Below are positions 12,457 to 26,285 of a stretch of 64,000 nt of DNA, piece after piece (the stretch's first letter is position 1; every line of letters begins with the position of its first letter). Under the pieces are notes generated by a model. That model had not been told where the DNA came from, did not search any database, and was given only the letters and a program-made list of their open reading frames with translations. The position numbers and the translations under genes were made by a program. The DNA is from Pristionchus mayeri (taxonomy: Eukaryota > Nematoda > Chromadorea > Rhabditida > Neodiplogasteridae): the NCBI GenBank assembly GCA_036245805.1, contig BTRK01000003.1, positions 38,891,215 through 38,955,214 of the forward strand. The letters run 5' to 3'.

Positions 12457-13728
12457 TAGGTTGTGAAAAAAGTATTTGTAGATTTGGATCATGATGTTTG
12501 AGCACGCCTAAAATTCTTTTCATTTGAGATCTCAAGCTGGCTCAAAAGCATATAGTAGGAGTATACTTGGTCAATATATTTATATATTCCAATCGCTTCA
12601 TGCTTTTAGGATACCCGCGAAATCCAAGTTTTGACAAATGTGATATTTTCACTCTTTTCTAAAAATATTTCCCGTCTCTCGTATTTTGTGGGGGAAAAGG
12701 GCTGTACATTTTCATATAGTGTATTGAGAAGCACATGTACAGTTCTTTCGAAAAATAGGTCTAGCGCCGCTCCTGCCTCAATATAGCACGATTTACACAT
12801 CACTGAATTAATACCTTAGCTAATAAACAATTATCAAGCGATAACGTTTCCGGCTTCGATGTTCAATCAGACTGGTTTCTAAATAAGTGCGATTCCATGA
12901 TACACTATGGTGCTACATACCACAGGGAAACATTTGAACTCATCCCTTCTCTACTTGTAGAAAACATAGATTTTCAGTATTGATGAATACAGTCCAATAT
13001 TGTCAAATTTTCTACTTTCGGTATACGGTGAATGAATAAATTTCCTCAAAAGGGATCTATCCCCTGACTTTGCCCCGTCGTATATTGATACATAAAGAGT
13101 AGCCTTAACAGTTAACTACAAAAGTTGGGGCTTTTCACCAACCCTGGAAAATGGAAGACTTGTAATATACGAATTTCGATGTTCAAGTTTCATAGTCGCG
13201 ATGATGAGTGTTACATGTTTGGGCAGAAGTGTTATATGCCCACCTAAATATATTTTAAAGTTAACCAAGGAAAGTGCTTTTCGTTTCACTACATTTGAGA
13301 TGGTTATACTAATAGTTACGGATGCACTGTAAAAATAAGTATTTCTATCGATGTGCGGTAGGTTCAAGTTAAAAAATGAGTGTATTTTCTGACAGGCCAT
13401 TCGGAGCGGACCAGATTCACATGTCGTATTGTGATATCCGTATGCCATACTTTTCGCATCTGACGTAATATTTGCCCTATCCTAGCCTTCCATGGATTGG
13501 TGGACCGAAACGTACTCAGTAAAACATTTTGTCGATGTAGCTTTGTCTTCATACTGTGACCTCAATACCAATTGTATAGGCTTGAACCTACGCGGGATAG
13601 GAGGGGTGTCCAAGCACTCAACGAGCACAAGTAACAATATGATAATCAGGCGGCAACCAAAGACGGGGTATTGCAGAATCGAAAATTTAAAAATCTACAA
13701 TTACTTTTTTCACAAACTGATATATCAC
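12457..13728. mobile_element. Mariner-like non-autonomous element (about 1.27 kb, old copy)
   Basis: The left end ATTAGGTTGTGAAAAAAGTA and right end TACTTTTTTCACAAACTGATA form a mariner-type terminal repeat next to TA. The body is a diverged relative of the unit at 27694-28970 (shared GATGTTTGAGC.CGCCTAA near 12492 and AACAATATGATA.TCAG near 13635). The open frames inside lack transposase motifs. Confidence 0.65.
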
Positions 13729-13745
13729 GCGTCTTCTGAGAGATT

Positions 13746-15575
13746 GCAGGACCGTGCGGAACCAGGAGCCCCAACTTTCAGCAGTAATCACGAGATAATT
13801 ATGCCAGAGTATAATGGTGATTAGAAAACTTTCTACTTTGGCCGTTTTTTTCATAACCGGCTTTTAGGTATTTTCCGGTTCCGCACCCGGCCCTACCGTA
13901 TTTCAGCTCCCAGATGAGCTAGAATGCTGGAATTGGGATCAAAATGTCCAGAACATTATTTCCAACAACTTTTATGTTGACAACAAAGTTCGACGGCGTC
14001 AACTTCATATTGAAATTTACGAAAAACTGCAATTCAATACAGAAAATAAATTCTACCGGCTCGGGGACCTCACCCTTTCAAGTAAGCGGTGCTCATATTC
14101 GGAATCTTCATACCCGATTCTATCAGGAAAAAAATACAGCCGAACTTCTTAGGGGTGACAAGTGGTCTTCCCAAGGCAAAAATAGCGTCCAAATATCTCA
14201 ATTTCAACATGACTTTTCTGAAAATCATCGGATAAAAGCTCCAAAACACTACTATATTGGCGAAAACATCATAAATAAGTAATATAACTCTAAATAACTC
14301 GAATGAATTGCATTTTGGTACTTTTTAAAAAAATCGAAAAAAATTTTCACGATTTTCATGAATTTCTATTTTCATGATTTTCATAGATCTTTTGGAACTA
14401 AATCATATAAAACAATGAGATGGTAATACAGAGGCATTATTTCTTCGAAAAAAATCCGATTTCGGTCACAGAGCCGGGAAATACAAACTTTCCGGTTTTG
14501 GTTTCCGGATTTGGACAAAACTATGTTATCTATGGAAAATTAAGCCGTCTAGTTATTTATATTTATTAGCAACTATAAATAAACACATTTTACGCTGAAA
14601 GGACGATTTTTGTCAAGATATGACAGTCCTGCATTTTGTAAATTGTAATTGAATTTTCAAAGTGTAATTTCAGCTGCAACTGAATCTATGCTGAATTTTT
14701 TGTTAGAATTCTTCCTTATTGCGTAAAATGTGTTTATTTATAGTTACTAATAAATATAAACAACTAGACGGCTTAATTTTCCATAGAGAAAAAAATTTTG
14801 ACCAAATCCAGAAACCAAAACCGGACATTTTGTATTTCCCGGCTCTGTGACCGAAATCGGATTTTTTCAAAGAAAGCATGCCTCTGTATTACCATCTCAT
14901 CGATTAATGTGATATGGTTCCAAAAGATCTATGAAAATCATGAAAATAGAAATTCTTGAAAATCGTGACAATTTTTTTCGAAATTTTTTCGATTTCTTTA
15001 AAAAGTACCAAATTGCATTCCATTCGAGTTATTTAGAGTTATATTACTTATTTATGATGTTTTCGCCAATATAGTAGTGTTTTGGAGCTTTTATCCGATG
15101 ATTTTCAGAAAAGTCATGTTGAAATTGAGATATTTGGACGCTATTTTTGCCTTGGGAAGACCACTTGTCACCCCTAAGAAGTTCGGCTGTATTTTTTTCC
15201 TGATAGAATCGGGTATGAAGATTCCGAATATGAGCACCGCTTACTTGAAAGGGTGGGGTCCCCGAGCCGGTAGAATTTATTTTCTGTTTTGAATTGCAGT
15301 TTTTCGTAAATTTCAATATGAAGTTGACGCCGTCGAACTTTGTTGTCAACATAAAAGTTGTTGAAAATAATGTTCTGGACATTTTGATCCCAATTCCAGC
15401 ATTCTAGCTCATCTGGGAGCTGAAATACGGTAGGGCCGGGTGCGGAACCGGAAAATACCTAAAAGCCGGTTATGAAAAAAACGGCCAACGTAGAAAGTTT
15501 TCTAATCACCATTATACTCTGGCATAATTATCTCGTGGATAGTGCTGAAAGTTGGGGCTCCTGGTTCCGTGGGCT
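13746..15575. mobile_element. 1.8-kb palindromic element
   Basis: About 900-bp arms meet near 14660. The left arm runs from CCAGGAGCCCCAACTTTCAG (about 13764) and the right arm ends CTGAAAGTTGGGGCTCCTGG near 15565. A 112-residue frame occurs twice in opposite directions (13944-14282 and 15382-15044) with only a few differences, which is the palindrome and not a gene pair. It carries the core CCCAGATGAGCTA also present in the 24.8-30.4 kb elements. Confidence 0.8.
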
Positions 15576-16627
15576 GTCCTTTTTCATGCATTCTCAGTAA
15601 AACTGAGCATGTGGGCACGAGTAGAGTCAGAAAATTCAAGCAGTTTAACTGAAAGTGGCATATTCGCCGTTTCATAAATTAGACGATATGCTCTTAGAAT
15701 TTGTGAGAAATATCAAATTCCGTGTTTTTTTTCTATGTTAACCCGATCAAAACATTCATTTTTAGGTATTATGTGTTTAGGTATTATTATCATTACATTA
15801 TCAGGTCATGGGACAGAAAACGGAGAAAGGAGGTAGAACATTCGTTTCTCTCTTCGGTCGCTGACTATCTGTGAGTCAATGGAACTATGTTCTTCCAGAT
15901 AGAGTTAATCGTCTCTCTACGACCAGTTTAATCGATGTTTCACCAGATATTCAAGTACTGTGGAAGCAGAATATTGCATGGAAACCTTGTGATTAAAATA
16001 TCTCGGGAAAGATCGTTCAAAATTGATATTTGTTGAGATTTGAGAACAAGCGAATTTTCAGCTTCAGTCATAGATAGTAAGATTTCCATTTTGAATTTTC
16101 ACCAGTGGATGATATGTTTTGATGCTTAGAAAAACTCAAATAAACTTCTTATTATGATTTTATAATGACAGAGTAAAGAGAAACGAGCAAAACTCCATTA
16201 GACGGTGGCAGTGGATGCCTTTCTTCCTCCCCATATTTGCTCGAGGGAGACTCGCACGCATGCCTGCAAACATGTTCTATGAAGGACCTTCGTGACTAGC
16301 CAACTTCGCATTCCGAATAATAATCATCCGATTGAAGCATACAAATAAATTCGATTATTACAATATTGACTGGATAATAAAAACCAATTCGAACTGATCC
16401 CTGATCTGGCTCACAAATATCTATTTAGAATATCTAAGAACGTAATGTTTCTCTGCTTGGTACGCGACATTTGGTGGAAAGTTTCACACTTCTTGATTTA
16501 CTCCACTCAACTTCACGTCGTACATCATCGCTATATCCACGTAGAAGTCGTTGTCGCCATCACCGAAGATAATAGGCATCTGATGGTGGAGTATATCAAA
16601 GGAGATGATTTTATAATTTTGGTTATA

Positions 16628-18090
16628 CAGTTGCGGACAAAAGTTTAGCACCAAATTTCAAATGATCATAACTTCTTTCAAAATTGAGATAAAGACTTAC
16701 GGTTTGGAGCATTCGAGAGATACACCTCATGAAATGATCGGCATATGGATGATGCGCTGAAACCTAAATATCGCGGGTTTCAAAATTTATTTTCCCGGAG
16801 ATCTTTCCAATTGTTTTTTTAAACGTCAGCCGAACTGTGTTATGAGGCCAATTTCATTTTGGATAAAGTAGCTCCCCCGATGATGCGAATCCACTATCCA
16901 GCGTGTTTGGTGCTTCTCGATGGGAGTCGGTATATCGATTTTCAGAGACATCACAAATTTCGTTTTTTTGGCTATATCTTCGGAACAAATAGAGCTAAAG
17001 GGTGACAATTGCATAGGTGTCATTCTGCCGTGATGGAGCAACAACCTACCAAGTTTCATAGTGAACGGACTGAAAATCGCAAAAATCGAAAAAAATGGTG
17101 CACCAATATTCAGCCACATGAAAGTAACCAATCGGGTTCATCGAAAAATCTGATTTATTGTCACTTTATCATAAACTATTAGAGAATTACTCTGCGAAAT
17201 TGCGAGATTAGGCGATTCTTTATACCCATTTTTCAAGTGAATACTCGGCGATTCTTTATACCCATTTTTCAAGTGAATACTCGGCGAGTCAGAGTGGAGC
17301 GGCTGTTCAGAAGTAGTCGGACTCAACAATCTCATTATCCGAACACGAACATTTCAATTCAAATGAACCCAATTCAACGATCAATGTTCATAACTTGGTA
17401 TACATGTCGGTTTAGTCCAAATCTGGCAATGCTCTATTTTTCCTCAAGCCTCATGAACCCGTTCCTTCCCCACTGACCCTCCCCAAGTATTCGCATGCAA
17501 CACGGGTATAAAGAAACGCCTGATCTCAAAATTTCGCACAGTAATTATCTTATAGTTTCTGCATAAAGTGACAGGAAATCAGATTTTTCGCTGAACCCGA
17601 TTGGTTGCTTTCATGTGGCTGAATATTGGTGAACAATTTTTTTCGATTTTTGCAATTTTCAGTCCGTTCGCTCTGAAACTTGGTACGTTGTTATCACGAC
17701 AGAATGACACCTGTGAAATTTTGACCCTTTAGCTCAATTTATTCCGAAGATATAGCCAACAAACGAAATTTGTGATGTCTCGGAAAATCGATATACCGAC
17801 TCTCATCGAGAAGCACCAAACACGCTGGATAGTGGATTCACATCATCTCTTTCCAAAATTTATTTGGCTTCATAGCGCAGTTCGGCTGAGGTTTAAAAAA
17901 AAATTAAATCGAAAGAATTTCTGGAAAATAAATTTTGTAACCCGTGACATTTAGGTTTCAGCAGATCATCCATATAACGATAATGTCCTGAGGTGTATCT
18001 CTCGAATGCTCCAAACCGTAAGTCTTTATCTCAATTTTGAAAGAAGTTATGATCATTTGAAATTTGGTGCTAAACTTTTATCCGCAACCG
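16628..18090. mobile_element. Tc1-like palindromic MITE, about 1.46 kb
   Basis: Ends CAGTTGCGGACAAAAGTTTA and its reverse complement (TAAACTTTTATCCGCAACCG) flanked by TA are of the Tc1 type. Arms of about 600 bp match to around 17240 and 17505. The centre holds a 36-bp tandem duplication (17211-17282). No transposase frame is visible. Confidence 0.78.
17211..17282 (+). repeat. 36-bp unit repeated twice
   Basis: GGCGATTCTTTATACCCATT and the following 16 bases occur at 17211 and again at 17247 without change, inside the centre of the Tc1-like palindrome. Confidence 0.9.
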
Positions 18091-18092
18091 TA

Positions 18093-19748
18093 CGAACCGA
18101 TACTAGAACGGCACATCGTTTAAGTTAACAGTTACGTACCCATCGTGAAACATTTTTATTCCAAAAAAGCGGGATCACAGGAGCCACAGAGTGAATCCAC
18201 TAACGATCTCACCGTTGAGTAATGACATACAATATTCAGGAAAACACTGAGCGGAAACAAAACACTCAGGAAAACAGAAACACTGAGCGGAAACAAAACA
18301 CTGAGCGGAAAAATAGATAAGATGGAGGAAGCAGGGGATGCTCGATACAATTCAATTTAAATTAATCTAAACGTATACCAATTCCCTTACCGTATGCATC
18401 CTGCAGACGGCGGATGTAGGGTAAGGGGAGGAACGAATGTCCGCCCAACGTTGAAACCCTGCGCTTGCAAGTGTTTCCCGTTTATTATCTTGCAGTTTAC
18501 CTTTACAGATGGCCAAGAGCAATTGCTGCAATGCAGAGAGGTATGGCTGTCATACTACAGTCGATTTTTGAAACAATCGGGGAATGGTATTACGACAAAA
18601 TATATTTCTCTGTATGTGATGCTGTATCTTAATATTCCAATGCGTCAACAATGCGTATATCAATGGTCGTTTAATCATGGACCGAGAGAACTGAAGAACG
18701 TAAAGAATCAGATACAGAATTTGCTCGGATGGGAAGCATGGCTTTTTTTTAAAATCAACCTTTGTTTGATCTGATTAATGCTGCATCGTACACTGTGAAC
18801 ATGTAATGCCTTGGCAACGCAAGTTCATCCAGTGATATTCGGAAGGTCAAATTATACAAATAATTCAGTTTTTTTCTAAATAAACGATACCCAAGCGAAT
18901 TAGCAAAAGGGATTGTATCGTATTGCACGAGTGAGAAGATGAGTATGATAAGTGCTAAGAGTTCTACGGTTGTTAGCCAATCAACATCAATGTGAGCACG
19001 ATAACGAGCATTTCAGAGTCATGTCGATTTGTTCATCATGGGACTTCACAGCACCCTTTTTTTTGATTTTTCATTGGCAACTGCTCTCTCTTCCAAACCA
19101 CTCATCATAATCGAGAGAATGAACCATTTTACACACGTCACATCACTTATTATGTACGATCTTTTATTTTTGCATATTTAATTTTTCAAGATATTTTCAT
19201 TTCGCTAACGCTCTCGTCTTCAAAAGAATATTTATTCGCGTCATCGAACTAGTATTATGTAAGATATATCACGAGAAAATAACAAAAAAACACGAAATGG
19301 GACGAGCGTTAGAAAAGAAGCCAAGATTTAGTCGTTTCAAAGATTCACTTTTACAGCTTCGAATATCAGGCATCTCACGAGAGGTTCAGGACAACGCTAG
19401 CACAATCAGAAAAGATTTTGAGTGTTAGCTTGCTGCAAATTTTCAGAACTCTCACTTCGTGTCTGAAAAAATATTTTAAAAATATTTTGTTTAGTCTAAA
19501 ATTTTGCCAATACGCTGGCCTAATACAATCCTCCCATAACAGTAAATGTCCGATGTTTCCGTTGCTAGCTCAACATGTCCGCGGGGTGCCCGAGGGTTTT
19601 ACTGAGTGGGTCTGCTAAGACTTATCGCGGAATTGTATCTTTCACCTGATGGAGGGGCGCTACACATAGTACTGAACTAGTTATTGTTTGAGATGGGTGC
19701 GATCGGGGAGGCGGTTGTGGCGGAACAAATAATACTATGATCTTTCTA
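18093..19748. other. Gene-poor stretch
   Basis: A 126-residue open frame (18394-18774, +) has no recognisable domain and lacks convincing splice context. Around 18235-18310 the motif ACACTGAGCGGAAACAAAAC is repeated a few times. I see nothing else to annotate. Confidence 0.45.
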
Positions 19749-20399
19749 TTGGGGTGTTCGGAAAGTTCGTATAATTTTTTGTTTTTATTTTTAATTCAAT
19801 GCTTTACAATTCTCAGTGACCAATGTATGCCCCCTTCTTTCTCACTACCTCCCTCCAGCGATTGGGCAGGGTCTCGATTCCTCTCTTCCAGAATGCGGGT
19901 TTCTTCGAGACCGCCCAGTTCACGAAAGCCCTCACAACTTCATCTCGATTCTTGAACTTCTTTCCTTTGCAGAAGTCAGAGAGAGAGCGGAAGCAGTGGT
20001 AGTCGCATGGGGAGAGATCCGGAGAATACGGTGGATGGGGAATCCTCTCGATCTTCAGCTCGTCCATTTTCTTCTGGGTCGTCTTCGCTCGATGTGGGCG
20101 AGCATTGTCCATCAGAAGAAGAATTTTGCCCTGTTTCAGGAGTCTGGGAGGGACTCTGATCGCGACATCTTCCAGTTGTTCAGAGAAGAGGTCGGCATTG
20201 ATGCTGGTGCCAGGGGCGAGGATCTCCCAGTAGATGGGACCGAGCACTGAGAAGAAGAAGCAGAGGAGTTCCTTCTTTCCGTGCTCTTCCTTCTTCGGGA
20301 CGGGCGTGGGCTTCTCATCTGCATCCACCCATTGCAGTCTCCTCACAGGGTTATCATACGTGATCCACTTCTCATCTGTAGCGATGATGGAATTGACCC
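19749..20399 (-). pseudogene. Mariner transposase, truncated copy
   Basis: The element's 3' end at 19749 (TTGGGGTGTTCGGAAAGTTC, preceded by TA) is intact. The minus-strand frame covers the C-terminal part of a mariner transposase from NSIIATDEKWI (first Asp), through LLLMDNARPHR (second Asp), to YSPDLSPCDYH (third Asp, 34 residues between the last two: DD34D), and ends KKGAYIGH. Homology with the 58.5-kb copy stops near 20399, so the 5' half with the helix-turn-helix is missing. It cannot be active by itself. The two copies differ at few residues, so the spread was recent. Confidence 0.92.
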
Positions 20400-23300
20400 A
20401 TCTACCACCGAGCATCGTGTTGCAGAGTGGAGTTAAAGATAAAGGTGCAATTGATTCGTTTATTGTAAGTTTTGAGTATTGGGATGGTGAGCACTGCGCG
20501 TTTCCAGTGAGCTGTGCGTTTCATCATGTTTCCAAAGTCGTGGGTTAGAAGAATGAGGCGATGTTTTGGTCTCATAGTGGCTATACATAATAAAAAAATT
20601 CGCTTTCTTCCTTGTTGGCCTACGGATAAATGGCTAAGTGTTACTTGGCTACTCGAATTGCAGAAGTTTGGCCTACGTCTTATTTTTCTTCTCTCAGCAA
20701 CTAATTGAAGAGGGGAGGAATGTGTGGATAGGCAGGTAAGCACCTTTACAGCCCACAGCTCAGAGTCGCAGATCAGAGTCGTTGAGAATGTAGACGAAAA
20801 GGAGAGCGAATGCATTACAAACATGGTGATTTATGACCAGTTGGAGTGACGATGCACAACATTCTGAATTAATTACTGTTGAAATTGAGTGATTGTTTCG
20901 CTTTCAATAGTGTACTAAAAATATTTGGATGTTATGTTATGCTTTCATCTGTGTAAGATATTAACATCGCTCTGTAACTCACATCTTCTCGCTCCGTCTA
21001 ACCAGTGATAGAGCAAGAGAACTAGTGAGTGTGAGAATACTTATTTCGTGATACCGCCCTACTCGTTCCACTCCCCGTTCTACTTCTCCCTTTATTTTGA
21101 ACATTTCACAGAAGTGTTTTCTTTGAAAAGCTTAAGTTATACCGAGTTTCACCGATGATATTCAGACAATATAAATTTATTCCAATATGCGTCCGATATC
21201 CATTACTTTCAAATATTCTTACAAAAATTCGGTATTTGCGAAAGGACAAGAGGGTGTTGCAAAAGATCGAGCCCAGATTTCCCCGCTGAGTTGAAGACCT
21301 CACCCGGTGGATAGGCGATGCACAACTGAGTAAAATACTTGCAGTTGGAGTTGAGAGTGATCGGCAGAGATTTCGTTTCGAATAAAAAAAAGATCTTTCT
21401 ATTCAGCCCTCTCCATTGTGCAATATTGTCATCGCACTGTATATCTTCCTACTCTCTCGAACCATCTGTACGACGATAGAGCGTGAGATCTGAAGAGAGT
21501 GAGACTAACCCTCCTCGAAATCAACTGCTTCATGCACATGCGTTATCTAGTATTCGCTCATTTTCTTACTGATGCTAGAAAATTTTGTGAAAGCATTTTT
21601 TGCCGAATTAAAACATGGAAGATCAGGTTAGATTCTCTTCGTTCCCCACTTTCTTTCGTCGTTCAGTGATATTGAGTGAGTTGAGAAAGGGAGAATGAGT
21701 GCATGTCGAGTAAAGTGCTGTAAAAATTCAAATTGGTTCACACGCTCTGAATCTAATTAACATTTAGAGATGCGCTGCGCATCATACTCAAATAATTACT
21801 GATTAAATTAAAAATTATTTTTTTGTTTTATTTTATTTTTACAAAATAACAACTTTCAGTATTTTATGTCTCCTCATTGTGTGGTATTCACATCGCTTTC
21901 TGTGTTTCTTCGCTTTCCGACAAACCGACGAGAAGGCGTGTGAACTGAAGAGATTGAGACTAACCATTTACTTAAATCGTCTGGCTCTATCTCTACGTTC
22001 CGCGTTGTCGAGTCTTTTATTAGGCGAGACAATTTTTGCGACTTACAAGCAAGCATTGGTTATTTAACTGGCAGTGTTGAACGCAAAGGTTCAGAAGTAG
22101 ATTGCAAAGAACATTTAGATAGATTTGTAGATCAATTTTTAGCAATCAATTTTTAAAAAATAAAAAAAATATTTTTTTTCAGATTTCTGGAAAATTGCTC
22201 AACAGACAAGTTATTCATCACGAGAAGCTCGACATTTCTGTTTTTTGAACGAACTTTTTGCTCCACGTTGAAGGAATGTTGAAGGAAATTCAAAAATTCG
22301 AAAGCCGGCTTTTAGGCGATTTTGATACCTCGGCCAAACCAAATCAAAATAAAGTTTTGTGACCTTAGATTAGGGTAGCTAAAACGGCTCTCGGGTGATC
22401 CGTTTTCCCCTCTCTCTCCGGCTCACAGGCGGGGTCAGGCGGCTCATCCGCCCCCTGGCAGTCTTAGCCAAAGAGCCGTTTTGGGAGCCGTGTCTTTCGG
22501 ATTAAAAACGGCTCTTTGCCCTTTATCTCAATTCGTTGTTAACCAAATGAACTAATGTTGATACCATTCAAATCAGATCAGTCAGAGCTTTCAAAATTGT
22601 ATCGAATTGCATGGAAAAACTTACTTTTATTTTTTCACCTCTAGATTTAATTATTGAATTTGCATTGAATTGGCGGCATCACTTTGATGCATACCATGCA
22701 CCCCTCTAGCACTTCGGCTTCCCTTTGAGGGGAGATCGGAAGGTGCCCTCGGACGGTGCCCTTTGATTAGATCGTAAAACGTCGGAACCCCCCCCCCCCC
22801 CTGGTATATAAGAGAGAGGGCTCAGTCCGTCTGTCATTCGGTCTTCGCCAGGACTGCTCCGCTCACATGCAAACTATGAAAGTTGAGGTATTCGACTATG
22901 ACTGGAAAGCGATAGGAAACAGCCTACTGTCTTCTTCCCTCACTCCCTCAAAGCCACACTCTCAAACCAAGACAAAATACTCGTTTACCTGCTTATAGAC
23001 AGCAGGTAAAGAATGCAGCAGTGAAGAGAGAGAGGAAATAGTTCCATTTCAATAAACTTTGATTTTTCATATTATAGTTGTTTGTAATCAGCGATAAATC
23101 ATGTAAAATGAGTCTCTTCCCTTACATTGATAGCGGGGGATCGTCGTCGACGCCGTGGAATTGGATCATCGCCCGCATCGCACTGCAATATTTTAAAACA
23201 TTTTTATATTTTTGTTATAAAGCCTTAATTAATATGTTCGAGTTTTCGCATAGCTCAATATTTCCATTCTATCCAATAATTCAATAGCTTGTCTGTCCAA

Positions 23301-24718
23301 AAATAACACATTCCTCACCACCTCCACATAGGGCGTTCAGGTCGTCAAAACAGTGATGACTCGATCCTTGCGAGAAACCTGAAGGACGAAGGACGATCTG
23401 TTATGGTGTGCTTTATCTTTTTTTTCATGGAGCAATAGGCGAAACAGAAATACGCGGGCACGAGTTGAGGTAGGATGCGATTATGCGATTATTCTCATGT
23501 AGAGTGACAGTCACCAGTGAACTCTCCGTTTCGGAGTATCGACTAAGAATAAGATAGTGCAACCATTCTAATAGTCCTCGAATAAGCTTGATAAAATATT
23601 TCAATTCGAAATTAGCTTGGTGAACTCAACGTCTCTTGGCAGTATTCGCAGAAAAATAAATAAATAAAATCATCTACTTGTATGCAGTAGATTGCTCATC
23701 TGGACAATGTGCTGATCTACCAGACAGCGGAGAACAAATAGGAATGGTGAAACACAAAATTGAACGAAAGTATTTTCCCTTTTCTTTTTTACTTTTTTTT
23801 ACAATAAGGCATTTTTACAGGCACAAGGCATGCAGGGAGAAATGGAGAATCGGTTGTTATTTAATTCTTTGAACTATCGGTTCTTCTACACTTGCACGTA
23901 AGAAGGAGATAATAAGTGACTGAATTGAAGGTTAGCATTGAAGGTTATTCGTAATACATTTTTGTTTTAATTTTCTATGCAATATCCTAGACCCACCAAA
24001 AGCGAACGATTTCTGATACATTTGATGCACCATTGTGATTCGAAATTCGCAAGACCTTGGAATGGTCTAGGTAAACTATTCGTCTAGCTCACATATCATC
24101 ACGCGCTAAAAGTGCTAGTATTTGCAAATTATATAGATTTCGACTAACGGACTAATGCAACAGCTAAGCAACTGTTATGGAAAATTCGACACAAGTTCTA
24201 AACCTACTAAACAACTTTTTTTCGAAATTTTGAGATCCTGCGAGTTTCCAGGTTCAGGCATGTCTCGTAAGAATGTTATTATACATTTTCAACGGTACGT
24301 GACACAATCAAATGGAATTAAAACATTAAAAATCAGAGCTCGAAGTTCGGCCCAAGGTGAGGAACATATATGTATATATGTATCATTAGTTTAGGAGGCG
24401 ACGACATAAGTTACATTCCCTGCACTCTCTCATTCATACCTGCAATTTCGTGAAATTAACTGACTGCTGATAATCTAAGTAAGAATAAGCATTATGAGGG
24501 GACGGCATTTCCGTAACTCAGCACCTCTGGCTTGGCAGAAGGACTAGCACCTTGGGGGTTGTTTCACTGTTCCCAGTATGCGCTACCCTACATTTGAAAT
24601 ATAAATCTAGTTACCGGGCAATCTTGAGTTTCACTCCAAATCAACGGCCCGGGGGTCATGGAATTTGGTTTTCCATGAACTCCTATACGTTGAAACTCAA
24701 AAGCGCCTGGTAACAAGA
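20400..24718. other. Gene-poor stretch
   Basis: Mostly AT-rich sequence with no supported gene. Notable items are a GC-rich patch with repeated ACGGCTC motifs (22380-22515), a poly-C run (22789-22801) and a possible promoter at 22805. Confidence 0.4.
22803..22878 (+). promoter_or_regulatory. Possible TATA/Inr core promoter
   Basis: TATATAAG at about 22805 is followed some 19-25 bases on by CTCAGTCC, close to an initiator, and an ATG lies near 22876 (MKVEVFDYDWKAIGNSLL, then a stop within 35 codons or a splice). The spacing suits a TATA promoter or a solo LTR, but no gene downstream confirms it. Confidence 0.3.
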
Positions 24719-26285
24719 ATTATATATCACGTGAATCACGAGTCAGTGGAGGTGCCCGGGAACAATTTGCAAAAAGATTTCATGATTTTGTCATTATATA
24801 TGGTAAGTGAATATACTTGGGAAAATATTTTGATTGGTATAGGTCATTGGCCCCAGAGCCGGCTTTTAGGAAATTTCCGGTTTTGCACCTGGCTCTACTG
24901 TATCTAAGCTCCCAGATGAGCTACAGCGATGGCATTGGGCTCAAAATGATCGGGGAATTGTTCTGAACAACTTTTATGTTTTGACCAAAGATCAAAGATC
25001 AAAGATCAAAAAGATATGTTAGAAAAACCGTTTTTGGAGCTAAACAATAATTCTTGCTGCTCTTGCGAGATATGTTCCCCTGGAATTTTATTGCTGATTA
25101 TGCAAGTTTAAGTCCATATTTGTATAATAAAAATATAAAAGTGCAATTTTGAGATAGGGTGTATTTTGCAATTTTGCTCTGAAGGTGGGAAGTCTCAAAA
25201 CCGGAAATTTCCTAAAAGCCGGCTCTGGGACCAACCACGTACATTTTGCAAAATCTCTTTACTATTCCACCATGTCATGGACCAGTTCTGACAATTTTCT
25301 GAAGTTTTAAATACAATTTAGAAAATGTGAATTTTCACAAAAAAATGAGATTTCCCTTCAGAGCCAAATTGCAAAATACACCCTATCCCAAAATTGCAAT
25401 TTTATATTTTTATTATACAAATATGGACTTAAACTTGCATAATCAGCAATAAAATTCCAGGGGAACATATCTCGCAAGAGCATCAAGATTTATGTTTTAT
25501 CTCCAAAAACGGTTTTTCTAACATATCTTTTTGATCTTCTATATTTGGCCTTTGGTCAAAACGTAAAAGTGTCTTGAAATATTTTTCCGAACAATTTAAG
25601 TCCAATACCACCTTTGTAGCTCATCTGGGAGCATAGATACAGTAGAGCCTGGTGCAAAACCTGAAACTTCCTAAAGGCCGGCTCTGGGACCAACCACGTA
25701 CATTTTGCAAAATCTCGTATTATCACTCATATTATTCCACCATAACATGGACCGGTTCTGACAATTTTCTGAATTTTTAAAGACAATTTAAAAAATGTGA
25801 ATTTTCTAAAATTTTGAGATTTCCCACCTTCAGAGCCAAATAGCAAAAAACACCCTATCCCAAAATTGCAATTTTATATTTTTATTATCCTGATATGGAC
25901 TTATACTTGCATAATCAGTAATAAAATTCCGGGGGAACATATCTCGCAAGAGCAGCAAGAATTATTGTTTAGCTCCAAAAACGGTTTTTCAAACATATCT
26001 TTTTGATCTTTGATCTTTGACCTTTGGTCAAAACATAAAAGTTGTTCAGAACAATTCTCGACGTCGCTGTAGCTCATCTGGGAGCTTAGATACAGTAGAG
26101 CCAGGTGCAAAACCGGAAATTTCCTAAAAGCCGGCTCTTGGACCAATGACCTATACCAATCAAAATATTTTAACAAGTATATTCACTTACCATATATAAT
26201 GACAAAATCATGAAAACTTTTTGCAAATTGTTCCTGGAGAGGTCAATTTTCCTCCACTGACTCGTGATACACGTGATATATCAGG
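24719..26285. mobile_element. Palindromic element within the left arm
   Basis: Ends TATATCACGTGAATCACGAG (about 24722) and CTCGTGATACACGTGATATA mirror each other, as do GGAACAATTTGCAAAAAG and its complement near 26230. The core TTTTAGGAAATTTCCGGTTT next to GGCTCTACTGTATCTAAGCT and CCCAGATGAGCTA recurs several times in both orientations. The mirror copy lies at about 28968-30484 and lacks the outermost bases. Confidence 0.72.

Noticed and set aside
13944..15382. Two 112-residue frames in opposite directions
   Set aside because: The same sequence in the two arms of a palindrome, not a gene pair.
19816..20250. 144-residue frame opposite the mariner core (also 59275-59709)
   Set aside because: Antisense of the transposase; same codon-bias shadow in both copies.
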